Source: Chrysopilus asiliformis (taxonomy: Eukaryota; Arthropoda; Insecta; Diptera; Rhagionidae). From it: a stretch of DNA of 64,000 bases. The position numbers and the translations under genes were made by a program. Shown in pieces: positions 35,856 to 47,700 of this stretch (position 1 is its first letter; the number at the start of each line of letters is the position of its first letter). Under the pieces are notes generated by a model. That model worked only from the letters and a program-made list of their open reading frames with translations, was not told the origin of the DNA and made no database searches. The DNA lies in the NCBI GenBank assembly GCA_964034945.1, contig OZ035962.1:113709234-113773233 (forward strand), read 5' to 3'.

Positions 35856-35864
35856 AATCGCCAT

Positions 35865-37670
35865 AAAAAACAGGGGAAATTATTCTTGCAGTTGCCGACA
35901 AATTTTTGCAGTTGATTCTTATCTCCCTTTCTCGTCAACGTATCTTCACATAAATGTGTCTCTATTTTTTTGCAGTTGCCGAAGTCATGGTAATGGAGGG
36001 CGGCCTTTAGTTTACAAACAAATTTCTCTATGGTACTTGATTTTTTTCAGCGAATATGAAAAAATACCTTTCACAGTCTCGTGAAGCTATCAAAAAAATC
36101 TGCTGACAGACTTTTTGATGCGGAAACAAATTTCCATCGCAGAGGATCCCCTTTTGTGGTGAAATTCTAGATGTCGAGAAATTAAAATATTTAATATTTA
36201 TAAATTAAATTATACACGAAAGAAATTTAAAAAATACATCAAGAAAAAATTTGCCATTTTCTTGAATTCTATATCTATTTATTAATTCGGAAATTAACAT
36301 TAGTTTAACGATGATATCAAGGATTTTATTATTCTTGCTTCTTAAGAAAATAATTTTGTGGATGATTTTAAAAATCCATATCTGTTGTTCTGATATCAAC
36401 TTTGACTTACTGGATATCAATCGAAAAGTCTAAACAAGAAAATATATGAGAATTTCCCGAAAAATAGACAAAAATTGAATGAATGTCATAAGACTTCCTT
36501 CAAATCAAACTTTAGATGGATTCGTGGAAGCGTGACTCTGTTTTGCTGCTTTTTTATGTCATCGAGTTTTATAGCTTTTAAAAGATTGCTTAACTTAATT
36601 AACCGCCGAATGAAGGAACGTCAGAACAGTCACCAAATAACCAGAGCGCGCCATCATTTCTCTGTCCTCGAATGACATAACATAAAAAATAATCGTAAAA
36701 TACCCGCTTTTTCGACAGTAAAATTCATTCAGGCGTTGGCCCTTCAACAACAACAAAAAAGCCCTCAATCGCATCGCTCATTTCCAGAAAAGGAATTTTT
36801 GTTCCAATTTTCCTACCCTCTTTCTACAAACCTAGGAAACACAGCACGACGCACGTGTTCGAAATTGAGGCATTGGGCGATTTTTCCTCATTTCAAATTG
36901 CTTCATTTAAGTTCATTGGACCAAGTGGAAATTTACGCTCGCGTTTTTTTTTACAACTTCCCTACGTAATATAATTTGCTGTTTGCTGTTAGCTTTTGAA
37001 TTGAATTGAAGATAAACTCACATTGAGGTGGAAATGGCGATTTGATTTGACGCTCAGTGAACCTTCAATTACAGTTCGAGCATTTATCTGATGTTTAATA
37101 AAAACTCAAATGCGTGAAAGCAAAGGCTATCATCATATTTGGTTCATAAAACGGGAAAAATGTGATGAAAACGGAGATATTTCCATCGTATGGCCTTCGA
37201 TAATTGAACGTCCGGTGAAATTGGGTTAGTTTATTTAGCATAGAGAAAATACGCTCTGAATAACCCAAAATGATTACTTAGACTTATTTCTGAATTTTCC
37301 ACATATAAATAAATGTTTACTTCAGAATCAGATTATTCACAGAAAGAAAATATGATTTTTGTTTGTCTGTTTGAGCCAAAAGCATATTTCGGTAAGACAG
37401 GTATATTTTTAAATTTCTCCTGGACAGAATATGCAGAGCTATAAAATTTTGGTTGGGAAAGTGAAAGTTTGGGTGGCAGAGGGTGAGTTCGGTTCTCTCA
37501 AATAAATGCAAAACGGGCGTTTCTCTCAGTGCACTATCTACCTACCAGTTTACAGGCTTAGCGTTTTCCATAATAGGCCACTTCGCCACCAAAGAAAAAA
37601 GTAATGATTTTTTATTATGTTAAAATCGGGACTGTAATTATGTAGGCTTTATATGATACAACTGTTTGTA
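35865..37670. other. No recognisable feature
   Basis: AT-rich DNA. The frames at 36475-36675 and 36736-36969 lack features. A TTTCTCTCAGTGCA stretch near 37520 resembles an end of the MITE that follows, without a partner. Confidence 0.45.
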
Positions 37671-38012
37671 CACTGGGGGAAAAAATCCATAGTAATATTT
37701 GCATTTCGCATTGTAAATTTCAGCTATGTAAATTTTTCATGTAAAAAGTTCAATTGTGCTATTCCCAATATAAAATTGTATCTTCATATATAATAACATA
37801 GTTTTCAAATACAAAACTATGATGCAACAGGATAAAATAACATTTACGACATATACTTTTACCACTCGAGTTGTAAATTTTACCACTCGAATTGTAAATT
37901 TTACCATTCGAGTTGTAAATTTTACAATTTCTTCAAATGGCGCCGTTTTATAGTGAAAATAGTAAAATCATAGGCGTTTCATATAATTTGGCGCCATTCT
38001 TTTCTCTCAGTG
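37671..38012. mobile_element. MITE with TA flanks, 342 bp
   Basis: TA at 37669-37670 and 38013-38014, with imperfect ends CACTGGGGGAAAAAA/TTCTTTTCTCTCAGTG. It contains a three-unit minisatellite (37861-37923) and inverted GGCGCCATT motifs toward the right end. It is non-coding. Confidence 0.65.
37861..37923. repeat. 21-bp minisatellite, 3 units
   Basis: Unit ACCACTCGAGTTGTAAATTT plus T, in three copies with one or two changes, inside the MITE at 37671-38012. Confidence 0.9.
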
Positions 38013-38074
38013 TAGTTTAAAACCGGATAATCAGTTCAAGCAATTATCTTACTTTTGGATACCTCTGAAAATGA

Positions 38075-38712
38075 TCTCTATATATAAAATCGTTTGTCCT
38101 GACTGACTATCAACGCCCAGCCCAAACCCCTGAAGCTAGAGACTTGAAACTTTCACAGTCGGTCCCAACCAACTCATAGGCGCTCACTAAGGCGGGGTTT
38201 TCCGAAATTTTACCCCTAAGGGGGAGAACGGGGGTTTGGGTGTTTTTCAACTGTGATTTTCGCCATGAATCCTGCTCAATAGAAGGCTTAAAAGTTTCAC
38301 TCGGAGGTTTTCGGGGTCGCTGATCACGAATCCGGTGTTAGATTTTCAAAATGCAAAACGGAAGGTCCTGTAAGGATAACGCAAATATCCTTTTTCCCAT
38401 TTTTCCAGGGAAAAAATTGCTTTAGGGGGTTTTCGGGCTTGCTGATCACGAATCCGGTGTTAGATTTTCAAAATTCAAAACGGAAGGTCCTGTAAGGATA
38501 ACGCAAATATCCTTTTTCCCATTTTCCCGGGAAAAAATGGCATTAGGGGGTTTCTGGGGTCGCTGATCACGAATCTGGTGTTAGATTTACAAAATTCAAA
38601 ACGGAAGGTCCTGTAATAACGTTTTTCCCAAAACTTTTTAAGTTATTTATGGTTTTTTGGCATTCTAAAATTTATACAAAAAACTTTTAGCTGCAAACGA
38701 CGGATCTGCTAG
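38075..38712 (+). mobile_element. Non-autonomous Helitron with internal tandem repeats
   Basis: Begins TCTCTATATATAAAA directly after an A and ends GCTAG directly before a T. This matches Helitron 5'-TC...CTRR-3' ends and A^T insertion without target duplication. Inside are 2.7 tandem units of 121-122 bp (starts 38306, 38428 and 38549), each containing GCTGATCACGAATC and CCTGTAAGGATAACGC. No Rep/helicase gene is present. Fragments with the same units lie at 24945 and 40109. Confidence 0.85.
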
Positions 38713-38713
38713 T

Positions 38714-40108
38714 AAGTAATAAATGTACATACTTTCGAACCAGTCGGGCGTATTTTAGAATCACTTCTGGCACTATTACAATTAAAACACAGTTGAATCT
38801 CGGCTTGGGAATGCAGTTTCTTAGTATTATTTAAAAAAAAATTCAATTTAAAAATAAAACACACAATTACATTATTTTTTAAACAAAGTTTTATTATTAA
38901 ACATTATTTCCTTAAAACTATTTTCTTTTAATTTTTTTTTTGTGTTTAGCATTATGTTATTTTCCTTTGTTTTTTTTTTTTTATTTTATTGCCCTTACAC
39001 ACAAATATCATGTTGTTTGTTTCAATTTTATTTTGAAAGTCATTCACAAAATTTGATTTCGTTTGCAAAATTTTCAATACGCTTGCATTTCATGCAATTG
39101 ATACATGAAGAAATATATTTTTTAAAGTTCGTTTTAAATATTTTGAAAGATTTTTTATATAGTTAATATTCCGTTTTAATAAACTGTTCAAATACTTTTG
39201 ATTGTAAAGAAATCAGTTTATTTGAGTTATTATGATTTTTTTTTGTTTATAATAAACGTTTTTATTCATATAAATGGTAAATAAAAAAAACTCAATAAGA
39301 TTAAAGAAATTGGCCAACAAATTATCCTATTAAAAAAAAAAAAACAAAATATTTACAATCCTCTTAGGATTTTTTTTTTTGGCACAACCATAAAAAAACT
39401 TTTATAAATTAAATTTAATAAAAGACAAATTGCTTTTATATCAAATATAATACAGGTTTCACATGCAATAACAATTTTTTAAATACTTTTGATAGTTAAT
39501 AATTTGTAGTACTAGAAGATATTGGCAAACTGTGAAACCAAAAAACAAAATTTTAATTATAAAGTTTATGAAATTTACAAGATATTTCGGTTCAATCAAA
39601 AGGAACTAATTTTACGTTTCTCAAGCTTTGGGATCAACCAATTGGAAAAGCAATTTAGAACCATACAGACATCCAGTATGGGTTCTAGTATATGTGGCTA
39701 AAGTTAGGGGTGTGGAGCCGCAGTCGAGGTCGGAGTCGCGGAGTCGGAGTCAATAGTTTTGCCTGGTGGCAGAGTTTTATTTGAAAAGAGGGTGGTGTCA
39801 AAATTTGATCTTAATACTTAAATGTATTATTAAATTATCATTTTAGTCAGAACTTTGAAAAATATCACCCATTGTTGATGTGAACGTAGTTTTCCTTATT
39901 AAAATGTCGTTTTATATAACGGTTCATATGCAGTGCTAAAAAAAAACGGATGAAAACAAACTATCAACCGAACCCCAGTCAAACCCCAGTTGTCGTTTTT
40001 GCATTAGTTAAATTTTCCATTTTATTTGAAAGGATGTGGTAACCTGATCAAAAAACTCTAAATATCCTATCCTATAATATAATTCGGGGAATAATTGTAT
40101 ATGTTTTC
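38714..40108. other. Very AT-rich stretch with one dispersed repeat
   Basis: 38800-39650 is extremely AT-rich. At 39701-39768 lies a GGAGTCGGAGTC-type repeat (beginning GGGGTGTGGAG) that recurs inverted at 63196-63254. No gene is supported. Confidence 0.5.
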
Positions 40109-40398
40109 ATGTTTGTATGTAAATTTTATCTCGAAAACGGCTCCATGATTTTTTTTTTACTTATAGTTTTCGGGCAAAAAATGCAATTGCTTTGGGAAGA
40201 TTCGTTAATGTCCCGCAAGGATAACGCAAATATCCTTTTTCCTAATTTTGTGTCGGAAATTACATTCGAAACGAAGGGTCCTGAGGTTATCCGCTTTTTC
40301 CTTTTTCTTGAGGAAATTAGCAGAGGAGGATTTTGGATCGGAGATTTCAAACCTCATGAAATGTACTTTTTCCTCCAAAAAATCAGCAAAGGGAGATT
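40109..40398 (+). mobile_element. Helitron-family fragment
   Basis: Carries the AAGGATAACGCAAATATCC unit found in the Helitron at 38075, then diverged text and a second GTCCTGAGGTTATCCG-like remnant. The ends are not preserved. Open frames on both strands here are repeat-derived. Confidence 0.55.
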
Positions 40399-40402
40399 TT
40401 AA

Positions 40403-41139
40403 CACGTTCGTGACCTTTGCTTGTTCAACTTTTTTTACATTTGGACATCGTGTAACACACTAGCAATTTGTTTTCTGGCGGTTGTGCGCCATCGGTGGTA
40501 CACGGTGCGTGTTTTTATATTACTTCATAAAATACTGACAATTTATGTTCAAACTATCAGGGTATTCACAGTCGTCTTTTAAATTGCGGGTAATTTTACC
40601 GCTCGGTAATTCAGTCAAATTTAACAGATTTTTACCGAGACGGTAACTTGGTTCATGTAAAAATGAATTACCGGATTCGGTAATTGTAGACATGCCTTGA
40701 GTCGTGTTTTCCGGCCCGGTTATTCGGTATCAAGAATCAACCGCGGGTGGCGCTAGTAATGTTTTTAGTTGTCAAATTTTCTCGCTGGCTTTTTGTTAAT
40801 CTCATCGGACTGCAATTTTTTTTCAATTTTGATAGCCGTTGCCACAATAGAAATTCAAAAGAATACATCAAACATGGATTTAAAGGTATGTGACATATTT
40901 TACAATTAAATTCGCAGTTCATGATTTGGTCACGTATCAAATAAAAGAGCTGTTCTCAAATCTGTGCTGTGGGATGTTCACAGCAGAATATTTTCAGTCT
41001 TTTAATATTACCGAAAATACCGAATACCGAAAATTAAAAGAGGATTGTGAATACCCGTTATACTTACGACTGTCGGGAATATTCAAAAATCTATTGCACT
41101 ATGCATGTACCACTGGTGGTACACGATGTCACGAACGTG
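40403..41139. mobile_element. piggyBac-type TTAA element, 737 bp
   Basis: TTAA at 40399-40402 and 41140-41143, with ends CACGTTCGTGAC/GTCACGAACGTG. The left third has several CGGTAA/TTACCG motifs (40590-40730). The middle contains AAACATGGATTTAAAGGTAT (from about 40870), which looks like a start codon followed by a splice donor. The 92-codon frame at 40890-41168 runs out of the element and resembles no transposase. It is a non-autonomous element, possibly with captured DNA. Confidence 0.75.
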
Positions 41140-41143
41140 TTAA

Positions 41144-41632
41144 AGTCTTCCTCGTACTAGGTTATTGAAAAGTGAAGTTACTTTTAAATTATGGTAACGG
41201 TTAAAATATCTTTCAGATAAAATGGAAAATAAAAATTATTTAGATACCTAAAACAACTCAATATCAACTCATTATTAGTGTAAGTAAAAAAAAACCACAG
41301 AAGAATATTTCTGTAGATTACGTTTAAATGTGATGTTTTATAATGATAGATATGAAATATTTATTGATTCTTATTTTTCGTAATGTATAAGAAGTCTTAA
41401 AAATTTTACACTTTTGATATGGAATTTTTTTCACGAATTGAAATATATTAATTCTTTTGGATTTCATTTTTGATAAATATTTCAAAAATTATGTTTTTTC
41501 TTCATTCAATTAGATTTAATTATTTTGATATTTTACTGAAATGTTTTCGCTTTTAAATTTCTTTTTTTTTATATTTATTTAATCTTAGTTACTTACAATT
41601 AAATATATATATTTTCTTACACTTATTAAATA
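41144..41632. other. Sequence downstream of the syntrophin gene
   Basis: AT-rich DNA between the TTAA element and the predicted poly(A) signal. No feature was seen. Confidence 0.5.
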
Positions 41633-41638
41633 TTTATT
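41633..41638 (-). terminator. Candidate poly(A) signal AATAAA for syntrophin
   Basis: AATAAA on the minus strand about 63 bp beyond the stop codon at 41701-41703. The surroundings are very AT-rich, so chance occurrence is possible. Confidence 0.5.
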
Positions 41639-41700
41639 TATAATATAAAATTATTCTAATTTTAATTATTTTTATGAATTACATTAAATCACTATAAAGT

Positions 41701-41784
41701 TTAAGCTATTGAATGTACTTTAGCTGATAGACAGTTATGGAGTACAAATACGACTGGCTTTGGGCAACATTCCATATCCAGTTC
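41701..41784 (-). CDS. Syntrophin terminal coding exon
   Basis: Acceptor GGAAACAG precedes GAACTGGATATGG. The exon encodes 27 residues starting ELDMECCPKPVVFVLHN and ending KVHSIA before TAA. It completes the SU domain and joins the previous exon in phase 0. The intron between them is 295 bp. It is too short for ordinary ORF calling and was found by matching the family's C-terminus. Confidence 0.92.
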   Translation of the reverse strand, partial: ELDMECCPKPVVFVLHNCLSAKVHSIA

Positions 41785-44700
41785 CTGTTTCCGGATTGAG
41801 TGCAATGGAAAGACATAGAATTGAATAGCAAAATCAAAATCGAAATGAAAATGAAAATCAACATCAGATAGATCCGATAAACTTTACGAATTTAATGAAA
41901 AAAAGATATAAATTTTATTTGATGCCTGAATAATGTCAAAATAATGACAAAAAAAAGACTGAAACTGAAATATTACAAACTGAAAATAGAGCTTTTCTAT
42001 CTTATCATATATATTTATTTTTTGTTAATATGTATATTTAAATTTTTTTTACATGAAGCATATATGAAATATTACTCACAATTTCGCCATCATCTCCGAA
42101 ATCCAGAAACAGCATTCGTGATCCATCATCTGCAGATCCTTTCAGTTTATCAAATGGATAATTCCAAAGAGTTTTTGCCGGCGTATTGAATCCACTCTCA
42201 TGGAGGGAGAAGCCCCGATTCAAATGTACAACTAACTGACATGGACGTCCTTGATATTGGCAACGAAATGAGAACTCCCTCTGGTAGGTGACAGCATTAT
42301 GGCTCCCTTGTACCAAGGAACGTGCCCATGCCGCCATATCGCGATGTGTCTCTGAACGTAACCAATAAACCAAAACGCCACGTGTTGTCCCGCATCGTAC
42401 ACAGAATACAGTCGTCTGTTGGCCCTAGCATTTAATAAAAGAAAAAAAAATATATGTGAAAATAATTTTTAAAATATGTAGGTATGCGTAAGTTGGAGCA
42501 TTGTTGTGTGTTTTCGAAACAATTTAAAAATCTTTAATGTCATCGCAATGTGACTTTCTTAAGGCAAATACCCACTCAAATAAATAAATCTTTTCAAAGT
42601 GAAAAAATTAATTTCTTGTCGTATACAGGCTTTACACAGAGAAAATTAAAATCTTGGACAAAACTCCACGAAATTCTTTATTTCATGTATAAAAAAGTCT
42701 TCAAATTATTAAATTTATATTTTTTTTTTCGATTTTGCTCAGTAACAATACAACTATGAATATGCTAAAGATAAATTTTCTTCGATCATTTCTATTTTCG
42801 AGCTATCGTATCCTCAGACGGTATAATCTATAGATTTATAAACCACAATTTCATATTATTTTAATTTTTATAATAGAAACTAGCTTCCATACCCGTCGTT
42901 GCCGGGTTAAGTTTTTTCAAATTTTTTTTATGGTCTATGTTGGAGCTAAACTTCAGGCCAATCGGTTCAGTAGTTTCCCCGCGAAAGAGTAACATAGCCC
43001 AAAAACTAAGTTTCGAAATCATTTTACCCCCTCCCCTTACTCCTCCCACCCCTCGCGCACCTTTTCCGTATGCCTATGTTGGAACCAGAACTACCACAGA
43101 CACTCATGCCAAATTTGAAGTCAATCGGTTCAGCCGTTTTTGCGTGAAAGAGGAACAGGCAGACAGACAGACAGACACCAACTCATTTTTATATATTAGT
43201 ATGATTAGTATGATTATTCAATGTCCGTCTGAAAGGTAGTCATCATCAATTTGCGACATTTTGTATCTCGCCTTTCTTGGTTTTTTAAATAATGCAAGAA
43301 ACAGTTCTTGTTTACTTACATTTAACGATGAATTATTTCCCGCACCAGCCAATCGCGTTGACGCCAATGGACAGCTTTCTGCAGGACGACTCCATGCTTC
43401 GACAGACCACGGTGCACTTTCATAAATTCTGAGAATAAAAGGAAAACAGGTGAAATACTCGTAAAATACTCTATTTGAGAAATTCAGACCGAATTTAGAT
43501 AGAAAAATTTTCATTTGTATGAGTGAGTAATTCGATTTCAAACGGAACACAAAGTGCCTGTTTACATTGAGACTCATTTTGAGGCACGTCTTTCGCTCCG
43601 GCCAAGTATGGGTGAGGGACGTAGTGGGGAGGGCAGTGGTTACTCTCCCCACTGCGTCCTTCACCTACACTTGGCCGGAGCGAAAGACGTGCCGCCTCAA
43701 AATGAGTCTCAATGTAAACAGCCACAAACGAAACTTTCAATATTATAAAAACTGAATTTTTACCATGAAATCGACCACAAATTTCAAAATTGTGGTTTAG
43801 AAGAGTAAAAGAGGGCAGAAAAACGCCAATTTTTTTTTTTATGAATACGATGTCGGTTTTGTATTTTTTTTCAAGTTTTAATTCCCTCGAGTCAACGGCT
43901 TTGCACAAAAATGCGGTTTTCACTCGGTTTTCCCTACTTTTCTCGGTTTGACTCGAAGCTCTGCTGTCAGCAGTGAAAATCTACTAATTATTTCTAAATA
44001 ATGAAAATATATTATTCTCATATAAAGTATAAAACAAATTAATTAAAATTTCTGCTGCAAACATTATTGGCTTATAATTCTCCGGTTAAAAAAAACTCTC
44101 AAACATTGAATACTAAATAAGATAACATTTATGAAAGAAATTTTTCACCTAATAAAAATCTCATTATGGATAAAAACAAGTAACTGTATAAGTATTCATA
44201 CCTGAAAACAAATGTTCTCATAATATTTTTTTCCAAGTTTAAATTTTTCTTGCGATTGATGTTTAATTATGTAAATCGAAAAACTTTACAAGAGTGACTA
44301 ACAATAAAAGAGTTCAGGATGTAAATAAAGTCATAGAAATAACTTGAAACTTTTTAATATTTTTCTTTTTTTATTTGTTAAAAATTGTACGAGTACCTTA
44401 GGGTACAGCAACATAGTTAGCCAATTGTAAAATGCAAATCATAGTATATTCTAACAATCAATTCAAAAGTTTTCTGTTTTCATTGAAAATGAAAATCTCA
44501 GCTGAACTAATAAAATCGCAGCTTGAATGTTGAATAGATTTTGCCCTTTTTGCTCTTTTGTGCTTTATATTTTTTTGTTTTTCTCAATATCCATCAACTT
44601 TCATTGGAAGCTTTTAGAATTACTTGGCATTAAAATCTGTGGAAAACTCCGTAATAAAAATTTCCTTATGAAAAGCCAACTGGAAATGAAAGGCAGTTAA

Positions 44701-47700
44701 AGGACTTGCAACTGATTGAGAGCACTTGACTTAATGAGAAAGATAGAAACTATTAATAAGTGTAGCATATACTGACCTAAATTCCCTTTCGGTGACTGCA
44801 ACAAAAACCGGCTGCCATTTATCGTTTTCATCCGAACTCTCTGAACTTGATCTTCCACTCTGTTTGAAAAAAAAATAAAAAAATAAAAATTCAACCAAAC
44901 GTTGGGCAGGAAAAAATTATTTTAAGCGATTTCCTTCAAGCTTTGGAAAAAATTTTCCTAATAAATTTTATTATAACGGTTTTCTCGACCCTTACCTGAT
45001 CACTGCCACCCACTCTCCTACTTAGCCATCCGATATGCTTCAGTTCACCAATGACGTTGACGAGGGCCCGATTTGCATCAATAAGAGCCCTTTGGGTGCT
45101 GTTCCCCATTGCCGAATGCAAAGCATTGAACCAGACCAAAGCCTCCTGGGAGTCAGAAGCTCGTAAAATGCAGGAGTGAATACCGTCCGGCGAATGTAAT
45201 TCAATGCAGCGATTTTCTACAAAGGGAAAATGATAAATGAGAAATAAAATAAAAGATGGGAAAATCATTAAACAATTTTTCTCTTCATCTACCATAATTT
45301 AAGGATTCTCGATGATTCAAGGATAATTATCTGTTTTCAGGTTATCTTTTAAATTGATATCACTTCAAATAAATATTAAATCGAAGCATCCTTGAGATGA
45401 ACAGTGTTTTAATTTTATTTAAAGATTGGTATTTTGCTTTAAATAATATATTGGGTTTCTTTTTATTTAAGTTTGTCTATAGAATTTCTTGATTTTTGGA
45501 TTATATTTTAGAAGACGCATTTAATATCTATACGATTTTGTAAATATGTTTTCCATTCGGAAAAACTTACAGGTTTCTAAAGTCGTTTTTTATATGATTT
45601 TATTTCAAAATATTATTAATGAACTTGGAAATGGGTCTTGTGAGATCGAAAAATATTATTCTAGTTTTTTAAATGTTTGTTACACTGTAGTTGTTGGCTC
45701 TTACCAATCAGCTGTCACGAACTTGGTAAAAACTTTGGACGTGTGCGAAATGGGCTTGCTAATTTCCATTCTAATTCTAGTTTTTATTGAAAAGCTTACA
45801 GTTCACTGTGATCAATAAATGAAAACGTACTAGAATTAGCATGCAAATAGATAGTTTTGCACACGACCTAAGCTGTTACTAAGTTAGGAACTGCTCATTA
45901 GTATTTTTTTTTAGTTCTGAGTAAGATGACTATATTTATACCCGTATGGTGAAACCAAAGGATATATTAACTTTGCCTTACCGTTTGTAACGCCAAGATC
46001 TCGTCATCGCACACAAAAATAAATTACACCAGTGTGTTTAGAATGATGAAAAAAGTTGAATTTAGCATGTCCGTCTGTCTGTCCGTCTGTCTGTGGCGCG
46101 GATTGCAGGCGCACGGATTGAGCTAGAGACTTGAAATTTTGCGCAGTTTTTCATAAAATGCGAGGCTAAGTTCGTTAATGGGCAAAAATGGACCATTAGA
46201 GGGGGGTACCACCATACGAACGAAAACGGTTTTTGTGAATATCTCAAAAACGGTGCATCTTATCAAAAAAGTCCAAGAACAAAAGATATTTAGGAGATGA
46301 TTCTACATAAAACTCCCATACATCAAAATCCGATTGGAATAAATTTTAAAAAATCTTATTGGAAAGTTTGACTTCAAAGTGGAATTTTGGTACAACTGTT
46401 CCAATTTTGATACAAATATCACAATACGGGTCTCCAATGATTGCCAGATAGGCAATTATAGCTTTTGTTATGTTTTATGTTTGAATTTGGGACAGATGCG
46501 TGGTCAATGGGAAGGGGAGGAAGATATGGTTAGGAAGGATCAATTTGTAATGCCTAGGAATTAATCGAAACGGACACAACAAGTTAAAGAAGCGACCGCG
46601 GAAAAGTTATTGTACGCTACCACCCGCTTTAAAAAAAAGTCGATTTTTGTGTCTGGTATATTTTTCTTTGCAGTACGCAGAAGTTGCGCCCCGATTTGGA
46701 TGAAACTTTCTAAAAATTGTTGAAATATGAATTCGCATACAATCCGGTTTGTACTTATCGCATTTTTGCGGTTCCGGTAATAAAGCTAAAGGTACACTCA
46801 GAAAAATGGAGGCTAACTCGACAACCTACATACGGCGTAATTGGCCTCGGGCAGGCGCGCGTTCGCCTGCATGAGGGAAAGTAAAACTTGTGTTGACCTG
46901 TGACCGGAGAAATTCTGAAATTAAGCGAGCAGCAGGTGAAGTAGGGCCTTGGGAGCTGCACGAGTTGACCTTAGATAGGCATTTCGAGGATGTAATGTCA
47001 TGTAATGGAAACCTCTGTCAGCCAGCTAGCGGTCAGAGTTAACCTGACAAAAAGTTGACCTGGACATTTTTCTGAGTGTAGTAAAGCTAAAGGTAGTTAA
47101 CCTAGAGCAAATTGCATTCATTCTAAAAATACCAAAGTACTTAAGATATCTCTTCGTGTTGCACAGAATCCACTTTTATATTGTAACTCAATGAAAAAGA
47201 AATTTTACCCACGTCGTAAAAAATTGATTTTCTTGTAATCAAAAAATAAATCAAAATGAAGCTTTATAATTGTATCGTACCTTCGCGCTATTCTTCGCAT
47301 TTTGTGTCATATGATAAAAAAAAAGCCGTTATAGAATTTCTTTTTACACGGAATTTAATATAAATTCATATCCATTTTTTGCCGCAGGCATTTCCCCCTC
47401 TTTATAGCTCATAAGCAACATCGTTCTTGACTTGTCTCGAAAGGCGCACTTTCATTCTATTCATTCGAAGATCCACCAGTTCCCAAACAATGCCAAGAAT
47501 ACAAAAAGATTGAAGAGAATGTGGCATTGATGTAACACATCAATTCCGCATCTATCCGATGATAAACATTTCACAAGACCAAAGCTAGTCATGTATGAAT
47601 GGCTGCAACAAGATCAAAACATCAACCAAACGATGTACGACGATAATAACCAGGACGGCAGGAATCCTCGTTGACTTCAACTTCTGCACTTCAATTTGCC

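Noticed and set aside
36475..36969. Two consecutive plus-strand open frames
   Set aside because: AT-rich, unrelated to any family and without splice continuity.
43218..43664. 148-codon minus-strand frame overlapping a syntrophin exon
   Set aside because: It is in the wrong frame through the exon or runs into the intron and hairpin MITE. The syntrophin reading is clearly correct.
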